Source of the DNA: Antarctobacter albus
GTDB lineage: Bacteria > Pseudomonadota > Alphaproteobacteria > Rhodobacterales > Rhodobacteraceae
Length of the DNA: 64,000 bases
NCBI RefSeq assembly: GCF_900101505.1
Contig: NZ_FMZI01000007.1
Span: 1-64,000 of the forward strand
Reading direction: 5' to 3'
The translations under genes and the position numbers were made by a program. Below are positions 29,189 through 38,114 of the stretch, one piece after another; within the stretch, counting starts at the first letter, position 1; every line of letters begins with the position of its first letter. The notes beneath the pieces were generated by a model, which saw nothing but the letters and a program-made list of their open reading frames with translations, was not told the DNA's origin and ran no database searches.

Positions 29189-29264
29189 GGGCCGTTAGCT
29201 CAGTTGGTAGAGCAACTGACTTTTAATCAGTGGGTCGTAGGTTCGAATCCTACACGGCTCACCA
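29189..29264 (+). tRNA. trnK: tRNA-Lys (anticodon TTT)
   Basis: A complete 76-base cloverleaf: D-arm TAGCTCAGTTGGTAGAGCA, anticodon stem ACTGA/TCAGT with loop CTTTTAA (anticodon TTT at 29222-29224), T-arm with GGTTCGAATCC, and an encoded CCA at the end. The acceptor stem has one G-T pair. Confidence 0.97.
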
Positions 29265-29437
29265 CTGAATCAAGGGCTTGGTCAGAAATGGCCAAGCCCT
29301 TGTTCGTTTCCGGGGCACACTGCGCAGCTTCTTCGTGACCTTGATTGCCCGGGGATTGCCCGGTCTTGCGGGTTTGCACATTTCCACGGCAGCGCGCCGC
29401 GCTTTTTCCTTGTGATCGGGCAAGCGCCGCGCGGTTC

Positions 29438-29451
29438 TTGACGCCGATCAA
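29438..29451. promoter_or_regulatory. FNR-type box upstream of the phosphotransferase/kinase gene
   Basis: TTGACGCCGATCAA matches the FNR/FnrL/Dnr consensus TTGA-N6-TCAA exactly. It ends 67 bases before the ATG at 29519. Part of a set of four boxes in this region. Confidence 0.7.
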
Positions 29452-29518
29452 GGGGCTGCTTTTCCAGACGTGGGATGACGGGGCAGGGATCAGACCCGGG
29501 AACAGGAGCGCCGGACGG

Positions 29519-31063
29519 ATGGCGGATCAGGAAGAGGTCGTGACCTTGCTGCAGCAGCCCGCGCTGTACGCCGGCGCCGCGGACGTGGACGTGGTCCGGA
29601 CGCATGGGGCCTATGTCTTTCTCGGCGGGGACACGGCGCTCAAGATCAAGCGGGCGGTGCGCTACGACTACCTCGACTACTCGACGCCGGAGCTGCGCGC
29701 GGCGGCCCTGCGGCGCGAGCTGGAGCTGAACGCGCCCGCCGCGCCGATGATCTATCGCGACATGGTGGCGGTGACGCGGGGGGCGGACGGTGCGCTGGCG
29801 CTGGATGGCGCGGGCGAGGTGGTGGAATGGGCGCTGCGGATGTGGCGGTTTCCGGACGAGGATCAGCTGGACCGGGTGGCAGGGCGTGGCGCGCTGGACC
29901 GGCCCCTGGCCGAGACGCTGGGCGAGAGCATCGCGCAGTATCACGCGGCGGCCCCGGCGCTGGCCGCGCCCGATGGTGCGCGGCGGATCGGAGACATCCT
30001 GGACGAACTGGGGCGCGAATTCGCGGGGATGGAGGGCGCGTTGCCCGCCGAGGGCATCGCGCGTTTTCTGGACCGGGCCAGGGAGGCGCTGGCGCGACAG
30101 GCGGCCCTGCTGGACAGCCGGGCAGAGGCGGGCCACGTCCGGCGCTGTCACGGTGACCTGCACCTGCGCAACATCGTCCTGATCGAGGGCCGGCCCGTGC
30201 CCTTCGACGCGCTGGAATTCAGCGAGGAGCTGGGCACCTGCGACGTGCTCTACGACCTGGCCTTCCTGCTGATGGACCTGCGCCACCGGGGGCTGGCCTG
30301 GGCCGCGAACGAGGTGCTGAACCGTTACCTGTTCGCCGCCGCGACCGATGACCATTATCGCGGGCTGGCCGCCCTGCCGCTGTTCCAGGCGGTGCGCGCG
30401 GGCATCAGCGCGATGGTGGCGGTCCAGACGGCGCGGGCGCAGGGCGGCAGCGCGCCCCTGTTGCGGGACGCCGGGCGCTATCTTGACGACGCCATTGCCG
30501 TGCTGGAGCCGGCGGCACCGAGGCTGGTGGCCCTGGGCGGGTTGTCCGGCACCGGCAAGACCACGGTGGCGCGCGGGCTGGCGCCGGACCTGGGGGCGCC
30601 ACCGGGGGCGGTGCATCTGCGTAGCGACATGATCCGCAAGGCTCTGTGCGGGATCGATCCCCTGACGCCGCTGGATGCACGCGGCTATAGGCCGGAGGTC
30701 AGCGCGGCGGTCTATGACCGGATGGACGCGCTGGCGCGCGAGGTTCTGCAGGCGGGACAGACGGTGATCGCGGATGCGGTCTTTCTGAACCCGGACGAAC
30801 GCGCCGCCATCGCGCAGGTCGCCCAAGACCTTGGCGCGGGCTTTGCCGGGCTGTGGCTGGAGGCAGAGGGGGCGGCGCTGGTCGCCCGCGTGTCGGACCG
30901 CCGGGGCGATGCCTCGGACGCGGATGCAGAGGTGGTGCGGACCCAATTGGCACGCGATACCGGACCCATCGGCTGGGCCCGTGTCGATGCCTCCGGCGCG
31001 GCGGACGAGGTGCTTGTCGCCTGCCGTGCCGCGCTTGGGGGGACTGGGCAGACGCCCGCCTGA
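29519..31063 (+). CDS. Bifunctional phosphotransferase-like / P-loop kinase protein
   Basis: A 514-residue two-domain protein. The N-terminal part (~1-330) is an aminoglycoside-phosphotransferase-like kinase with the catalytic CHGDLHLRNIVL loop at about 210-218 and FDALEF as metal-binding Asp. The C-terminal part (~340-514) is a P-loop kinase (GGLSGTGKTTVARGL) of the Zeta-toxin/AAA_33 type. The substrate is unknown. The fusion is often found near universal-stress, PHA and PEP-synthase genes in low-oxygen regulons. ATG 29519 was chosen for the AGGAG ten bases before it; an FNR-type box lies upstream. Confidence 0.85.
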   Translation: MADQEEVVTLLQQPALYAGAADVDVVRTHGAYVFLGGDTALKIKRAVRYDYLDYSTPELRAAALRRELELNAPAAPMIYRDMVAVTRGADGALALDGAGEVVEWALRMWRFPDEDQLDRVAGRGALDRPLAETLGESIAQYHAAAPALAAPDGARRIGDILDELGREFAGMEGALPAEGIARFLDRAREALARQAALLDSRAEAGHVRRCHGDLHLRNIVLIEGRPVPFDALEFSEELGTCDVLYDLAFLLMDLRHRGLAWAANEVLNRYLFAAATDDHYRGLAALPLFQAVRAGISAMVAVQTARAQGGSAPLLRDAGRYLDDAIAVLEPAAPRLVALGGLSGTGKTTVARGLAPDLGAPPGAVHLRSDMIRKALCGIDPLTPLDARGYRPEVSAAVYDRMDALAREVLQAGQTVIADAVFLNPDERAAIAQVAQDLGAGFAGLWLEAEGAALVARVSDRRGDASDADAEVVRTQLARDTGPIGWARVDASGAADEVLVACRAALGGTGQTPA

Positions 31064-31070
31064 CGCGCGC

Positions 31071-32780
31071 TCAGGTCTGCAGAACGTAGCTGCCCGGCGC
31101 GGTCATCAGTGGCGGCAACCCGGCCTCTGCCCGGCCCATCGGCGGCGGGGCGCCCCTTTCGCCGGTGCTCTTGGCCTCCAGCCAGTCGAACCAGACCGGC
31201 CACCAGGACCCGTCCTGGGGATCGTGGCGGGTCAGCCAGGTGTCCGGGTCCATGTAGTTGCGGCCCGGCGGACGGTGCCCCCGGCGGAAATGGCGGTGGG
31301 GCTGTCCCGGCACGCTGAGCACGCCGCCATTGTGCCCGCCCGAGGTCAGGACAAAGGTCAGGTCGCCATCGGTGAACAGGGCCGTCTTGTAGACAGAGCG
31401 CCAGGGCGCGATGTGATCCTTTTCCGTGCCCAGCACAAAGAACGGGGCGGAAATGTCCTTGAGCGCGATCACCCGCCCCTCGACCGAGAACCGCCCGGCG
31501 GTCAGGCGGTTTTCGAGGAACAGCCCGCGCAGGTATTCCGAATGCATCCGGTAGGGCATCCGCGTGGCGTCCATGTTCCAGGCGGAGAGGTCGAACATCG
31601 GGTCCTCTTCGCCCAGCAGGTACCGGCGCAACAGGCGGCTCCAGACCAGGTCGCGCGCGCGCAGGATCTGGAAGGCGCCTGCCATCTGCGGCGCGTCCAG
31701 ATAGCCCTTGTCCCACATCATGTCCTCGAGAAAGGCGATCTGGCTTTCGTCGACGAAAAGCATCAGCTCGCCCGCCTCGGAGAAATCGGTCTGCCCGGCC
31801 AGCAGCGTGACCGAGGCCAGCCGGTCGTCGCCGTCGCGTGCCATTGCCGCCGCCGCGATGGCCAGGATGGTGCCGCCCAGGCAATAGCCGCAGGCATGGA
31901 CCCGGGGCGCCCTGGTGATCACCTGCACCGCCTCCAGCGCCTCCATCACGCCGCGGCGGCGGTAGTCTTCCAGCGACAGTTCGCTCTGCTCGGCGGTGGG
32001 ATTGCACCACGAGATCGCGAAAACGGTAAATCCCTGCGCGACCAGCTGCGCGATCAGCGATTTCGGCGGGCTGAGGTCGAGGATGTAGTATTTCATGATC
32101 CAGGCCGGGACGATCAGCAGCGGCTCGGCGTGGACGGTTTCGGTCTGCGGGGCGTACTGGATCAGTTCGAACAGGTCGTTGCGATAGACCACCTGACCGG
32201 GTGTGACGGCCAGGTCCTTGCCCACGTCGAACCCCTCGGGGCGCGGGGCGGGCTGTTGCGCGATCATCCGGGCGCTGTCTTCGGCGAGGTGCCTTGCGCC
32301 CTCGACGAAATTGCGGCCGCCGGTCTTCAGCGCGGCCTCGACCACCTCGGGGTTGGTCAGTGGAAAGTTCGAGGGCGAGACCATGTCGAGCCCCTGTCGC
32401 ACCATGAAATTCACCCTGTCGGCGCTGATCTTGCGCATGCCGCGAATTTCGGCGGTGGCCTCCGTCCACCAGGCCTCTTGCGCCAGGAAGGCGGTCTTCA
32501 TCGCGCGGAAGGGGGGCAGGGCCCAGCCCGGGTGGTCGAAGCGATGATCGCCGGGCGCGGGCTGCGGTCCCTCTGAGCGTCCGGCAAGGGCCAGCGCGGT
32601 TTCACCCGCGATGCGGGAGGCTTGCTGGGTCAGTGCGGTCATCCGGCCGGGGGCCGCGGCCAGGTGGGACAGCCAGTCCATCCAGGCCGAGGCGGCGGAA
32701 TGCGGCGAAAGGCCCCCGGTGGCCCGGGCGCTGGTGGCGCGCAATGCGCGGTCCAGCGTGTTGCTGTCGGTGTCGGTCAT
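31071..32780 (-). CDS. phaC: Polyhydroxyalkanoate synthase (PhaC-type)
   Basis: A 569-residue class I-like PHA synthase that polymerises (R)-3-hydroxyacyl-CoA. The N-terminal domain (~60-230) precedes an alpha/beta-hydrolase domain with the lipase-like box GYCLGG, whose Cys (about residue 300) is the nucleophile; later Asp and His regions (DMSAWN-like DLSAWNMD; TSGGHNGG) are also present. No phasin, phaA/B or phaR is adjacent. The start at 32780 has AGGA upstream. It is divergent from the P-type ATPase with FNR-type boxes between. Confidence 0.88.
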   Translation of the reverse strand: MTDTDSNTLDRALRATSARATGGLSPHSAASAWMDWLSHLAAAPGRMTALTQQASRIAGETALALAGRSEGPQPAPGDHRFDHPGWALPPFRAMKTAFLAQEAWWTEATAEIRGMRKISADRVNFMVRQGLDMVSPSNFPLTNPEVVEAALKTGGRNFVEGARHLAEDSARMIAQQPAPRPEGFDVGKDLAVTPGQVVYRNDLFELIQYAPQTETVHAEPLLIVPAWIMKYYILDLSPPKSLIAQLVAQGFTVFAISWCNPTAEQSELSLEDYRRRGVMEALEAVQVITRAPRVHACGYCLGGTILAIAAAAMARDGDDRLASVTLLAGQTDFSEAGELMLFVDESQIAFLEDMMWDKGYLDAPQMAGAFQILRARDLVWSRLLRRYLLGEEDPMFDLSAWNMDATRMPYRMHSEYLRGLFLENRLTAGRFSVEGRVIALKDISAPFFVLGTEKDHIAPWRSVYKTALFTDGDLTFVLTSGGHNGGVLSVPGQPHRHFRRGHRPPGRNYMDPDTWLTRHDPQDGSWWPVWFDWLEAKSTGERGAPPPMGRAEAGLPPLMTAPGSYVLQT

Positions 32781-32851
32781 GGCTGGGTCCTGCGGTCGCT
32801 TGCCGGAAAGGTGAGTCGGGGGCACCCTAGGGGAGGTCCTGCAAAACCCCG

Positions 32852-32865
32852 ATGACGTGGATCAA
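32852..32865. promoter_or_regulatory. FNR-type box proximal to phaC (one mismatch)
   Basis: ATGACGTGGATCAA matches TTGA-N6-TCAA except for the first base. On the minus strand a TAGGGT -10-like box (32829 to 32824) ends 34.5 bases from its centre, so the box would lie near -41.5 of a phaC transcript. Confidence 0.5.
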
Positions 32866-32894
32866 AGTTTCGGCGTGTCGCCGCGCGCGGCGGC

Positions 32895-32908
32895 TTGACG
32901 TGCGTCAA
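32895..32908. promoter_or_regulatory. FNR-type box proximal to the P-type ATPase
   Basis: TTGACGTGCGTCAA, a perfect TTGA-N6-TCAA match. TAGGTT (32931-32936) ends 34.5 bases from its centre, the spacing of a class II FNR-activated promoter; the ATG is 85 bases after the box. Confidence 0.72.
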
Positions 32909-32993
32909 ATCGTGCGGATCGCCCATGCCCTAGGTTGCCCGCGAACAGGACGCGCGTGATCCTGAAACCCTGAACAGACGGACGAGGTGCGGC

Positions 32994-35597
32994 ATGATGG
33001 CGGACACTGGCGGGGCAGCCTATGGGCTGACCTCCACGCAGGCGGCGGACCGGCTGGCCGAGGTCGGGCCGAACCAGCTGGCGGAACGCAAACCGGTCTC
33101 GCGCTGGGTGATCCTGGCGCGTCAGTTCACCAGCCCTCTGATCGTGATGCTGATTGCCGCCGCCGGGATCGCCGCCGCGCTGGGCGAGACGGTGGATGCC
33201 GTGGCCATCGTGCTGGTCGTACTGCTGAACGGAGTGCTGGGCTTCGTGCAGGAATGGCGCACGGAAACCGCGCTGGCGGCGCTGCGGAACATGCTGGCGA
33301 CAGAGGCGCGGGTGGTGCGCGACGGCGCCCAGGTGATGATCGACACGCGCCAGATCGTGCCGGGTGACCTGGTGATCCTGGACAGCGGCGACAAAGTGCC
33401 TGCCGACCTGGTGCTGACCTCCGGCATGCGGCTGAAGGTCGACGAGAGCGTGCTGACCGGGGAATCGGTGCCCGTGGACAAGCACCTGGGTGACGAGGAC
33501 GTGCCCCTGTTCATGGGGTCGAACGTGGTGGCGGGCCGGGCCGAGGGCGTGGTGCGCGCCACCGGGCCGCGCACGGAATTCGGCCATATCGCGGAGCTGA
33601 CCGCCTCGATCGACGTGGGCGAAACCCATTTGCAGGCGCAACTGGCGCGGCTGGCGCGGCTGCTGGGAGGTCTGGCGCTGGGGCTGGCGGGGCTGGTGCT
33701 GGTGGCCGGGCTGCTGTCGGGGCGCGAGTTGCACGAGATGTTCCTGACCGCGATTGCCCTGGCCGTCGCGATGGTGCCCGAGGGGCTGCCGGCGGTGGTT
33801 ACGATCACGCTGGCTCTGGGCGCCTCGGCGATGCTGCGGCGGCAGTCCTTGGTGCGGCGGTTGCAGGCGGTCGAGACGCTGGGTGCGGCGACGGTGATCT
33901 GCACCGACAAGACCGGAACGCTGACCGAAAACGCCATGACCGTGACGCGGATCTGGACGCCCGGGCGCAGCTACGAGGTCACGGGCACGGGCTATGACCC
34001 GGCGGGCCATATCGCGGCGGAGGGCGAGCGCCTGCGCGCGGCGGATGATCCCCGTCTGGCGGACCTGATCGACGTGGCCCTGTCCTGCAACCACGCCGAG
34101 CTGGGCCACCGCGACGGCGGCTGGCACATGGTCGGCGACCCGACCGAAGGGGCGCTGGTCACGCTGGGGTTCAAGGGTTGGTCCGATTTGCCGAACCCGG
34201 CGGACCGGCTGGCCGAGATCCCCTTTGACGCCGAGCGCAAGCGCATGAGCGTGGTGATGCGAAGGGGCACGGGGCTGGTGCAGATGGTCAAGGGCGCGCC
34301 GGAATCCGTTCTGGACGTCTGTACGCAGGTGCAGGGGGATGGGGGCGCTGTCGAGCCCCTGACCGCCGACCGCCGGGCCGGGATCGAGGCGGTCGCGGCA
34401 GAGATGGCCTCGGACGGGCGGCGGCTGTTGGGGCTGGCGATGCGCCCTGTCGAGGACCCGCTGGCGGGGGAAGAAGGTCTGATCTTCCTGGGACTGGTGG
34501 GCATGATCGACCCGCCGCGCGCCGAGGTGAAACAGGCGGTGTCCCTGTGTCGCCGTGCCGGTATCCGCGTGGTCATGATCACCGGGGATGCAGCCCCGAC
34601 AGGCGCCGCCATCGCGCGCGAGATCGGGTTGCGGGTGGATCGCATGCTGACCGGCGAGGATCTTGACCACCTGTCCGAGGATGAGTTGCACGAGCTGCTG
34701 AAGGGCGACGTGCATTTCGCCCGGACGGCCCCGGCGCACAAGATGCGGCTGGTCGGGGCCTTGCAGCAAAGCGGCAACCTGGTTGCGATGACCGGGGACG
34801 GCGTCAATGACGCGCCCGCCCTGCGGCAGGCCGATATCGGCATCGCGATGGGCAAGCGCGGCACGGACGTGGCCAAGGATGCCAGCGACCTGGTGCTGCT
34901 GGACGACAATTTCGCCACCATCGTCGGCGCCGTCGAAGAGGGGCGCCGCCAGTTTTCCAACATCCAGCGGTTCGTCCGCTACCTGCTGTCCTCGAACGCG
35001 GGCGAGGTGCTGGCCATCGTGGCCAACCTCTTCCTGGGCGGGCCGCTGATCTTCCTGGCGACGCAGATCCTGTGGATGAACCTTGTCACCGACGGGGTGA
35101 CGGCGGTGGCGCTGGGCATGGAGAAACCGGCGCCGGACCAGATGGACCAGCCGCCGGTGCCCGCGGATCATCCGATCCTCGATCTGCCGGGGCTGGCGAT
35201 GATCGCCTGTTTCGGCCTCTATACCGGGGGCGTCAGCCTGTGGCTGTTCTACGGCCACCTGGGACAGGGAGAGGACCTGGCGCGGACGATGGCCTTCGCG
35301 GGGATCGTGGTCTTTGAAAAGGCCAGCGTCTTTGCCTTCCGATCGTTCCGCCTGCCGATGTCGGGGATCGGCTACCTGTCGAACCGGCCCCTGTTGCTGG
35401 CCTTTGCGGTGACGATGGCGATGCAGGTGGCGGCGATCTACTGGCCGCCGCTGCAACACCTGCTGCACACCGTGCCGCTGAGCTGGGAGCAGCTGGGCCT
35501 GCTGGGGGCGCTGGCGCTGCCGCTGCTGTTGGTGCCGGAACTGGTGAAATACGCCCGCCGGTCGCGGGCGCGGGGGCTGACGGTGGCGGCGCGTTGA
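32994..35597 (+). CDS. P2-type cation-transporting ATPase
   Basis: An 867-residue P-type ATPase of the Ca2+/Na+-pump-like group. It has an N-terminal cation ATPase domain, TGES actuator motif (LTGESVPVDKH), TM4 motif VPEGLPAV, phosphorylated Asp305 in CTDKTGTLTEN, KGAPE nucleotide motif, and TGDGVNDAPALRQADIGIAMG. Around ten membrane segments are expected, the last six after residue ~660. PEGLPA in TM4 points to Ca2+/Mn2+ or Na+/K+-like transport rather than heavy metals. The stop codon lies inside the next FNR-type box. Confidence 0.9.
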   Translation: MMADTGGAAYGLTSTQAADRLAEVGPNQLAERKPVSRWVILARQFTSPLIVMLIAAAGIAAALGETVDAVAIVLVVLLNGVLGFVQEWRTETALAALRNMLATEARVVRDGAQVMIDTRQIVPGDLVILDSGDKVPADLVLTSGMRLKVDESVLTGESVPVDKHLGDEDVPLFMGSNVVAGRAEGVVRATGPRTEFGHIAELTASIDVGETHLQAQLARLARLLGGLALGLAGLVLVAGLLSGRELHEMFLTAIALAVAMVPEGLPAVVTITLALGASAMLRRQSLVRRLQAVETLGAATVICTDKTGTLTENAMTVTRIWTPGRSYEVTGTGYDPAGHIAAEGERLRAADDPRLADLIDVALSCNHAELGHRDGGWHMVGDPTEGALVTLGFKGWSDLPNPADRLAEIPFDAERKRMSVVMRRGTGLVQMVKGAPESVLDVCTQVQGDGGAVEPLTADRRAGIEAVAAEMASDGRRLLGLAMRPVEDPLAGEEGLIFLGLVGMIDPPRAEVKQAVSLCRRAGIRVVMITGDAAPTGAAIAREIGLRVDRMLTGEDLDHLSEDELHELLKGDVHFARTAPAHKMRLVGALQQSGNLVAMTGDGVNDAPALRQADIGIAMGKRGTDVAKDASDLVLLDDNFATIVGAVEEGRRQFSNIQRFVRYLLSSNAGEVLAIVANLFLGGPLIFLATQILWMNLVTDGVTAVALGMEKPAPDQMDQPPVPADHPILDLPGLAMIACFGLYTGGVSLWLFYGHLGQGEDLARTMAFAGIVVFEKASVFAFRSFRLPMSGIGYLSNRPLLLAFAVTMAMQVAAIYWPPLQHLLHTVPLSWEQLGLLGALALPLLLVPELVKYARRSRARGLTVAAR

Positions 35598-35607
35598 CCT
35601 GAATCAA
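35594..35607. promoter_or_regulatory. FNR-type box upstream of ppsA
   Basis: TTGACCTGAATCAA, a perfect TTGA-N6-TCAA match, ends 56 bases before the ppsA start. It contains the stop codon of the ATPase gene, so the site overlaps coding sequence. Confidence 0.7.
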
Positions 35608-35663
35608 CGAAGCCGGGCGCGTTTCTACTACCCTTCGGTCATTCCGAGGGGAGGGAGGACCCG

Positions 35664-38060
35664 ATGGCTGACATGGACACGGACGACAGGCGCACCCTGA
35701 TCTGGTTCGAGCATCTTCGGCGCGGGGACGTGGCGCTGGTGGGGGGCAAGAACGCCTCGCTGGGCGAGATGGTGCAATCGCTGGATGCCAGCCGCATCCG
35801 GGTGCCGCCGGGGTTTGCGACCACCTCCTCCGCCTATCGTGCCTTCATCGCGGCCAACGGGTTCGGCGCGGTGCTGCGGGAGGAACTGGCGGCGCTGGGC
35901 GAGGGGCGCAAGACATTGGCGCAGGCGGGCCGCGCGATCCGCGAGACGCTGGCGACAGGGGCCTTTCCGCCGCAGATCGAGGCTGACATTCTTGGTGCCT
36001 ACCGCGAGCTGGGGCGGCGCACGGGGCGGGAAAATCCCTCTGTCGCCGTGCGCTCCTCGGCCACGGCCGAGGACCTGCCCGACGCCAGTTTCGCGGGCCA
36101 GCAGGAAACCTTTCTGAACGTCGAGGGCGAGCGCGCGCTGCTGATGGCCTGCCGCCGCTGCTATGCCTCGCTGTTCACGGACCGGGCGATCACCTACCGC
36201 GAGATCAACGGGTTCGATCACCTCGACGTGGCGCTGTCCATCGGTGTGCAGTTGATGGTGCGATCGGATATCGCCGGGTCGGGGGTTATGTTTTCCATCG
36301 ACACCGAAAGCGGCTTTGACAGGACGGTGCTGATCAACGCGGCCTGGGGGCTGGGCGAGAACGTGGTGCAGGGCGCGGTCAGCCCGGATGAATACCAGGT
36401 CTACAAGCCCTTCCTGGCCCGGCCCGAACTGGTGCCGATCACGCACAAGGCGCTGGGCGCGAAAGAAATCAAGATGATCTACGGCACGGGAGACGGCGCG
36501 GCAACGCGCAACGTGCCGACCTCGAAGGCGGAGCGTGAGAGTTTCGTGCTGTCCGACGGCGAGATCCTGGAACTGGCCCGGGCGGCGGTCGAGATCGAGG
36601 CGCATTATGGCTGTCCGATGGACATGGAATGGGCGCGCGACGGGATCGACGGGCAGCTGTACATCGTGCAGGCGCGGCCCGAGACGGTGCAGTCGCGCCG
36701 GGGCGCGGGCGCGATGAAGACCTACAGCCTGGGCGCGCATGGCGAACGGCTATTGACCGGGCTCAGCGTCGGCGGGGCGGTGTCCTCTGGCGAGGTCATC
36801 ATCATCGAGAGCGCGGCGGACATCGACCGTTTCGTCGACGGGGCGGTGCTGGTGACATCGACCACGGACCCGGACTGGGTGCCGGTGATGAAACGGGCCG
36901 CCGCCATCGTGACGGATCACGGCGGGCGCACCTCTCATGCGGCCATCGTCAGCCGGGAACTGGGCGTTCCGGCGGTGGTCGGCACCGGCAATGCGACCCA
37001 TGTCCTGCACGATCAACAGCAGGTGACGGTCTCCTGCGCCGAGGGCGAGGAGGGGGTGATCTACGCCGGACGGGCCGAGGTGACGGTGGAGGAACTGGAC
37101 TTGGCCCATGTCCCTGAGACCTGCACGCAGGTCATGCTGAACCTCGCCAACCCCTCGACCGCGGCGCGCTGGTGGCGGCTGCCGGCGGATGGGGTCGGAC
37201 TGGCGCGGATGGAATTCGTGGTCTCGAACGAGGTCCGGGTGCATCCGCTGGCACTGACCCGCTACGAGCAGGTGGTGTCCGAGGAAGACCGGGCGGCGAT
37301 CGACGCGCTGACCAGGGGCCATGCGGACCGGACCGCCTATTTCGTCGAGACGCTGGCGCGGGGATTGGCGCGGATCGCGGCGGTCTGGCATCCGCGCCCG
37401 GTCATCGTACGGATGAGCGATTTCAAGACCAACGAATACGCCGACCTGCTGGGCGGGCGGGCCTTTGAACCGCAGGAAGAGAACCCGATGATCGGGTTCC
37501 GGGGCGCCTCTCGGTACTACTCGGAAGGGTATCGCGACGGGTTCGAGCTGGAATGCCGGGCGATCCGGCACCTGCGCGAGGGGATGGGCTTTGACAACGT
37601 GGTGGTCATGATCCCCTTTTGCCGCACGGTGGGCGAGGCGGACCGGGTGCTGGAGGTCATGGCGGCCCAGGGGCTGGAACGCGGCAAGGCGGGGCTGGAG
37701 GTCTACGTCATGTGCGAGATCCCCTCGAACGTGATCGAGGCCGAGCGGTTCGCCGAACGGTTCGACGGGTTTTCCATCGGGTCGAACGACCTGACCCAGC
37801 TGACGCTGGGCATCGACCGGGATTCCGAGGCGCTGGCCGAGCTGTTCTCGGAACGGGATCCGGCGGTCTTGTGGATGATCGAGACGGTGATTGCCAAGGC
37901 GCGCAAGGCGGGGCGCAAGATCGGGCTGTGCGGTCAGGCGCCCTCGAACGATCCGGGGTTTGCGCGGCTGCTGGTGCAGGCGGGGATCTCATCGATTTCC
38001 GTGACGCCGGACAGCTTCCTGGCGGTGAAGCGGAACGTGGCAGAGGCGGAGGCGGGCTGA
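35664..38060 (+). CDS. ppsA: Phosphoenolpyruvate synthase
   Basis: A 798-residue PEP synthase (pyruvate + ATP + water to PEP + AMP + phosphate). Domains in order: ATP-grasp PPDK_N (~20-335; NPSVAVRSSATAEDLPDASFAGQQETFLNV), swivelling phosphohistidine domain with catalytic His at about 425 in GGRTSHAAIVSRELG, and C-terminal PEP/pyruvate barrel with CEIPSNV and FSIGSNDLTQLTLGIDRD. It is usually gluconeogenic, but the FNR-type box upstream and the neighbours suggest use in low-oxygen carbon and energy balance. Confidence 0.94.
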   Translation: MADMDTDDRRTLIWFEHLRRGDVALVGGKNASLGEMVQSLDASRIRVPPGFATTSSAYRAFIAANGFGAVLREELAALGEGRKTLAQAGRAIRETLATGAFPPQIEADILGAYRELGRRTGRENPSVAVRSSATAEDLPDASFAGQQETFLNVEGERALLMACRRCYASLFTDRAITYREINGFDHLDVALSIGVQLMVRSDIAGSGVMFSIDTESGFDRTVLINAAWGLGENVVQGAVSPDEYQVYKPFLARPELVPITHKALGAKEIKMIYGTGDGAATRNVPTSKAERESFVLSDGEILELARAAVEIEAHYGCPMDMEWARDGIDGQLYIVQARPETVQSRRGAGAMKTYSLGAHGERLLTGLSVGGAVSSGEVIIIESAADIDRFVDGAVLVTSTTDPDWVPVMKRAAAIVTDHGGRTSHAAIVSRELGVPAVVGTGNATHVLHDQQQVTVSCAEGEEGVIYAGRAEVTVEELDLAHVPETCTQVMLNLANPSTAARWWRLPADGVGLARMEFVVSNEVRVHPLALTRYEQVVSEEDRAAIDALTRGHADRTAYFVETLARGLARIAAVWHPRPVIVRMSDFKTNEYADLLGGRAFEPQEENPMIGFRGASRYYSEGYRDGFELECRAIRHLREGMGFDNVVVMIPFCRTVGEADRVLEVMAAQGLERGKAGLEVYVMCEIPSNVIEAERFAERFDGFSIGSNDLTQLTLGIDRDSEALAELFSERDPAVLWMIETVIAKARKAGRKIGLCGQAPSNDPGFARLLVQAGISSISVTPDSFLAVKRNVAEAEAG

Positions 38061-38114
38061 GCGGCCGGTGGGCGGCGCTTGCGATGCGGCGTCCGCTTGC
38101 GGGGGCGACGGGTT

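Noticed and set aside
29227-29451. Minus-strand frame ending SRVGFEPTTH
   Set aside because: Its C-terminus is the antisense of tRNA-Lys; this word is a well-known false protein produced by reading the T-arm backwards. No ribosome-binding site or similarity.
32862-35468. 868-codon minus-strand frame, His/Arg/Gln rich
   Set aside because: Antisense of the P-type ATPase, whose motifs are all intact. Composition is that of a shadow frame.
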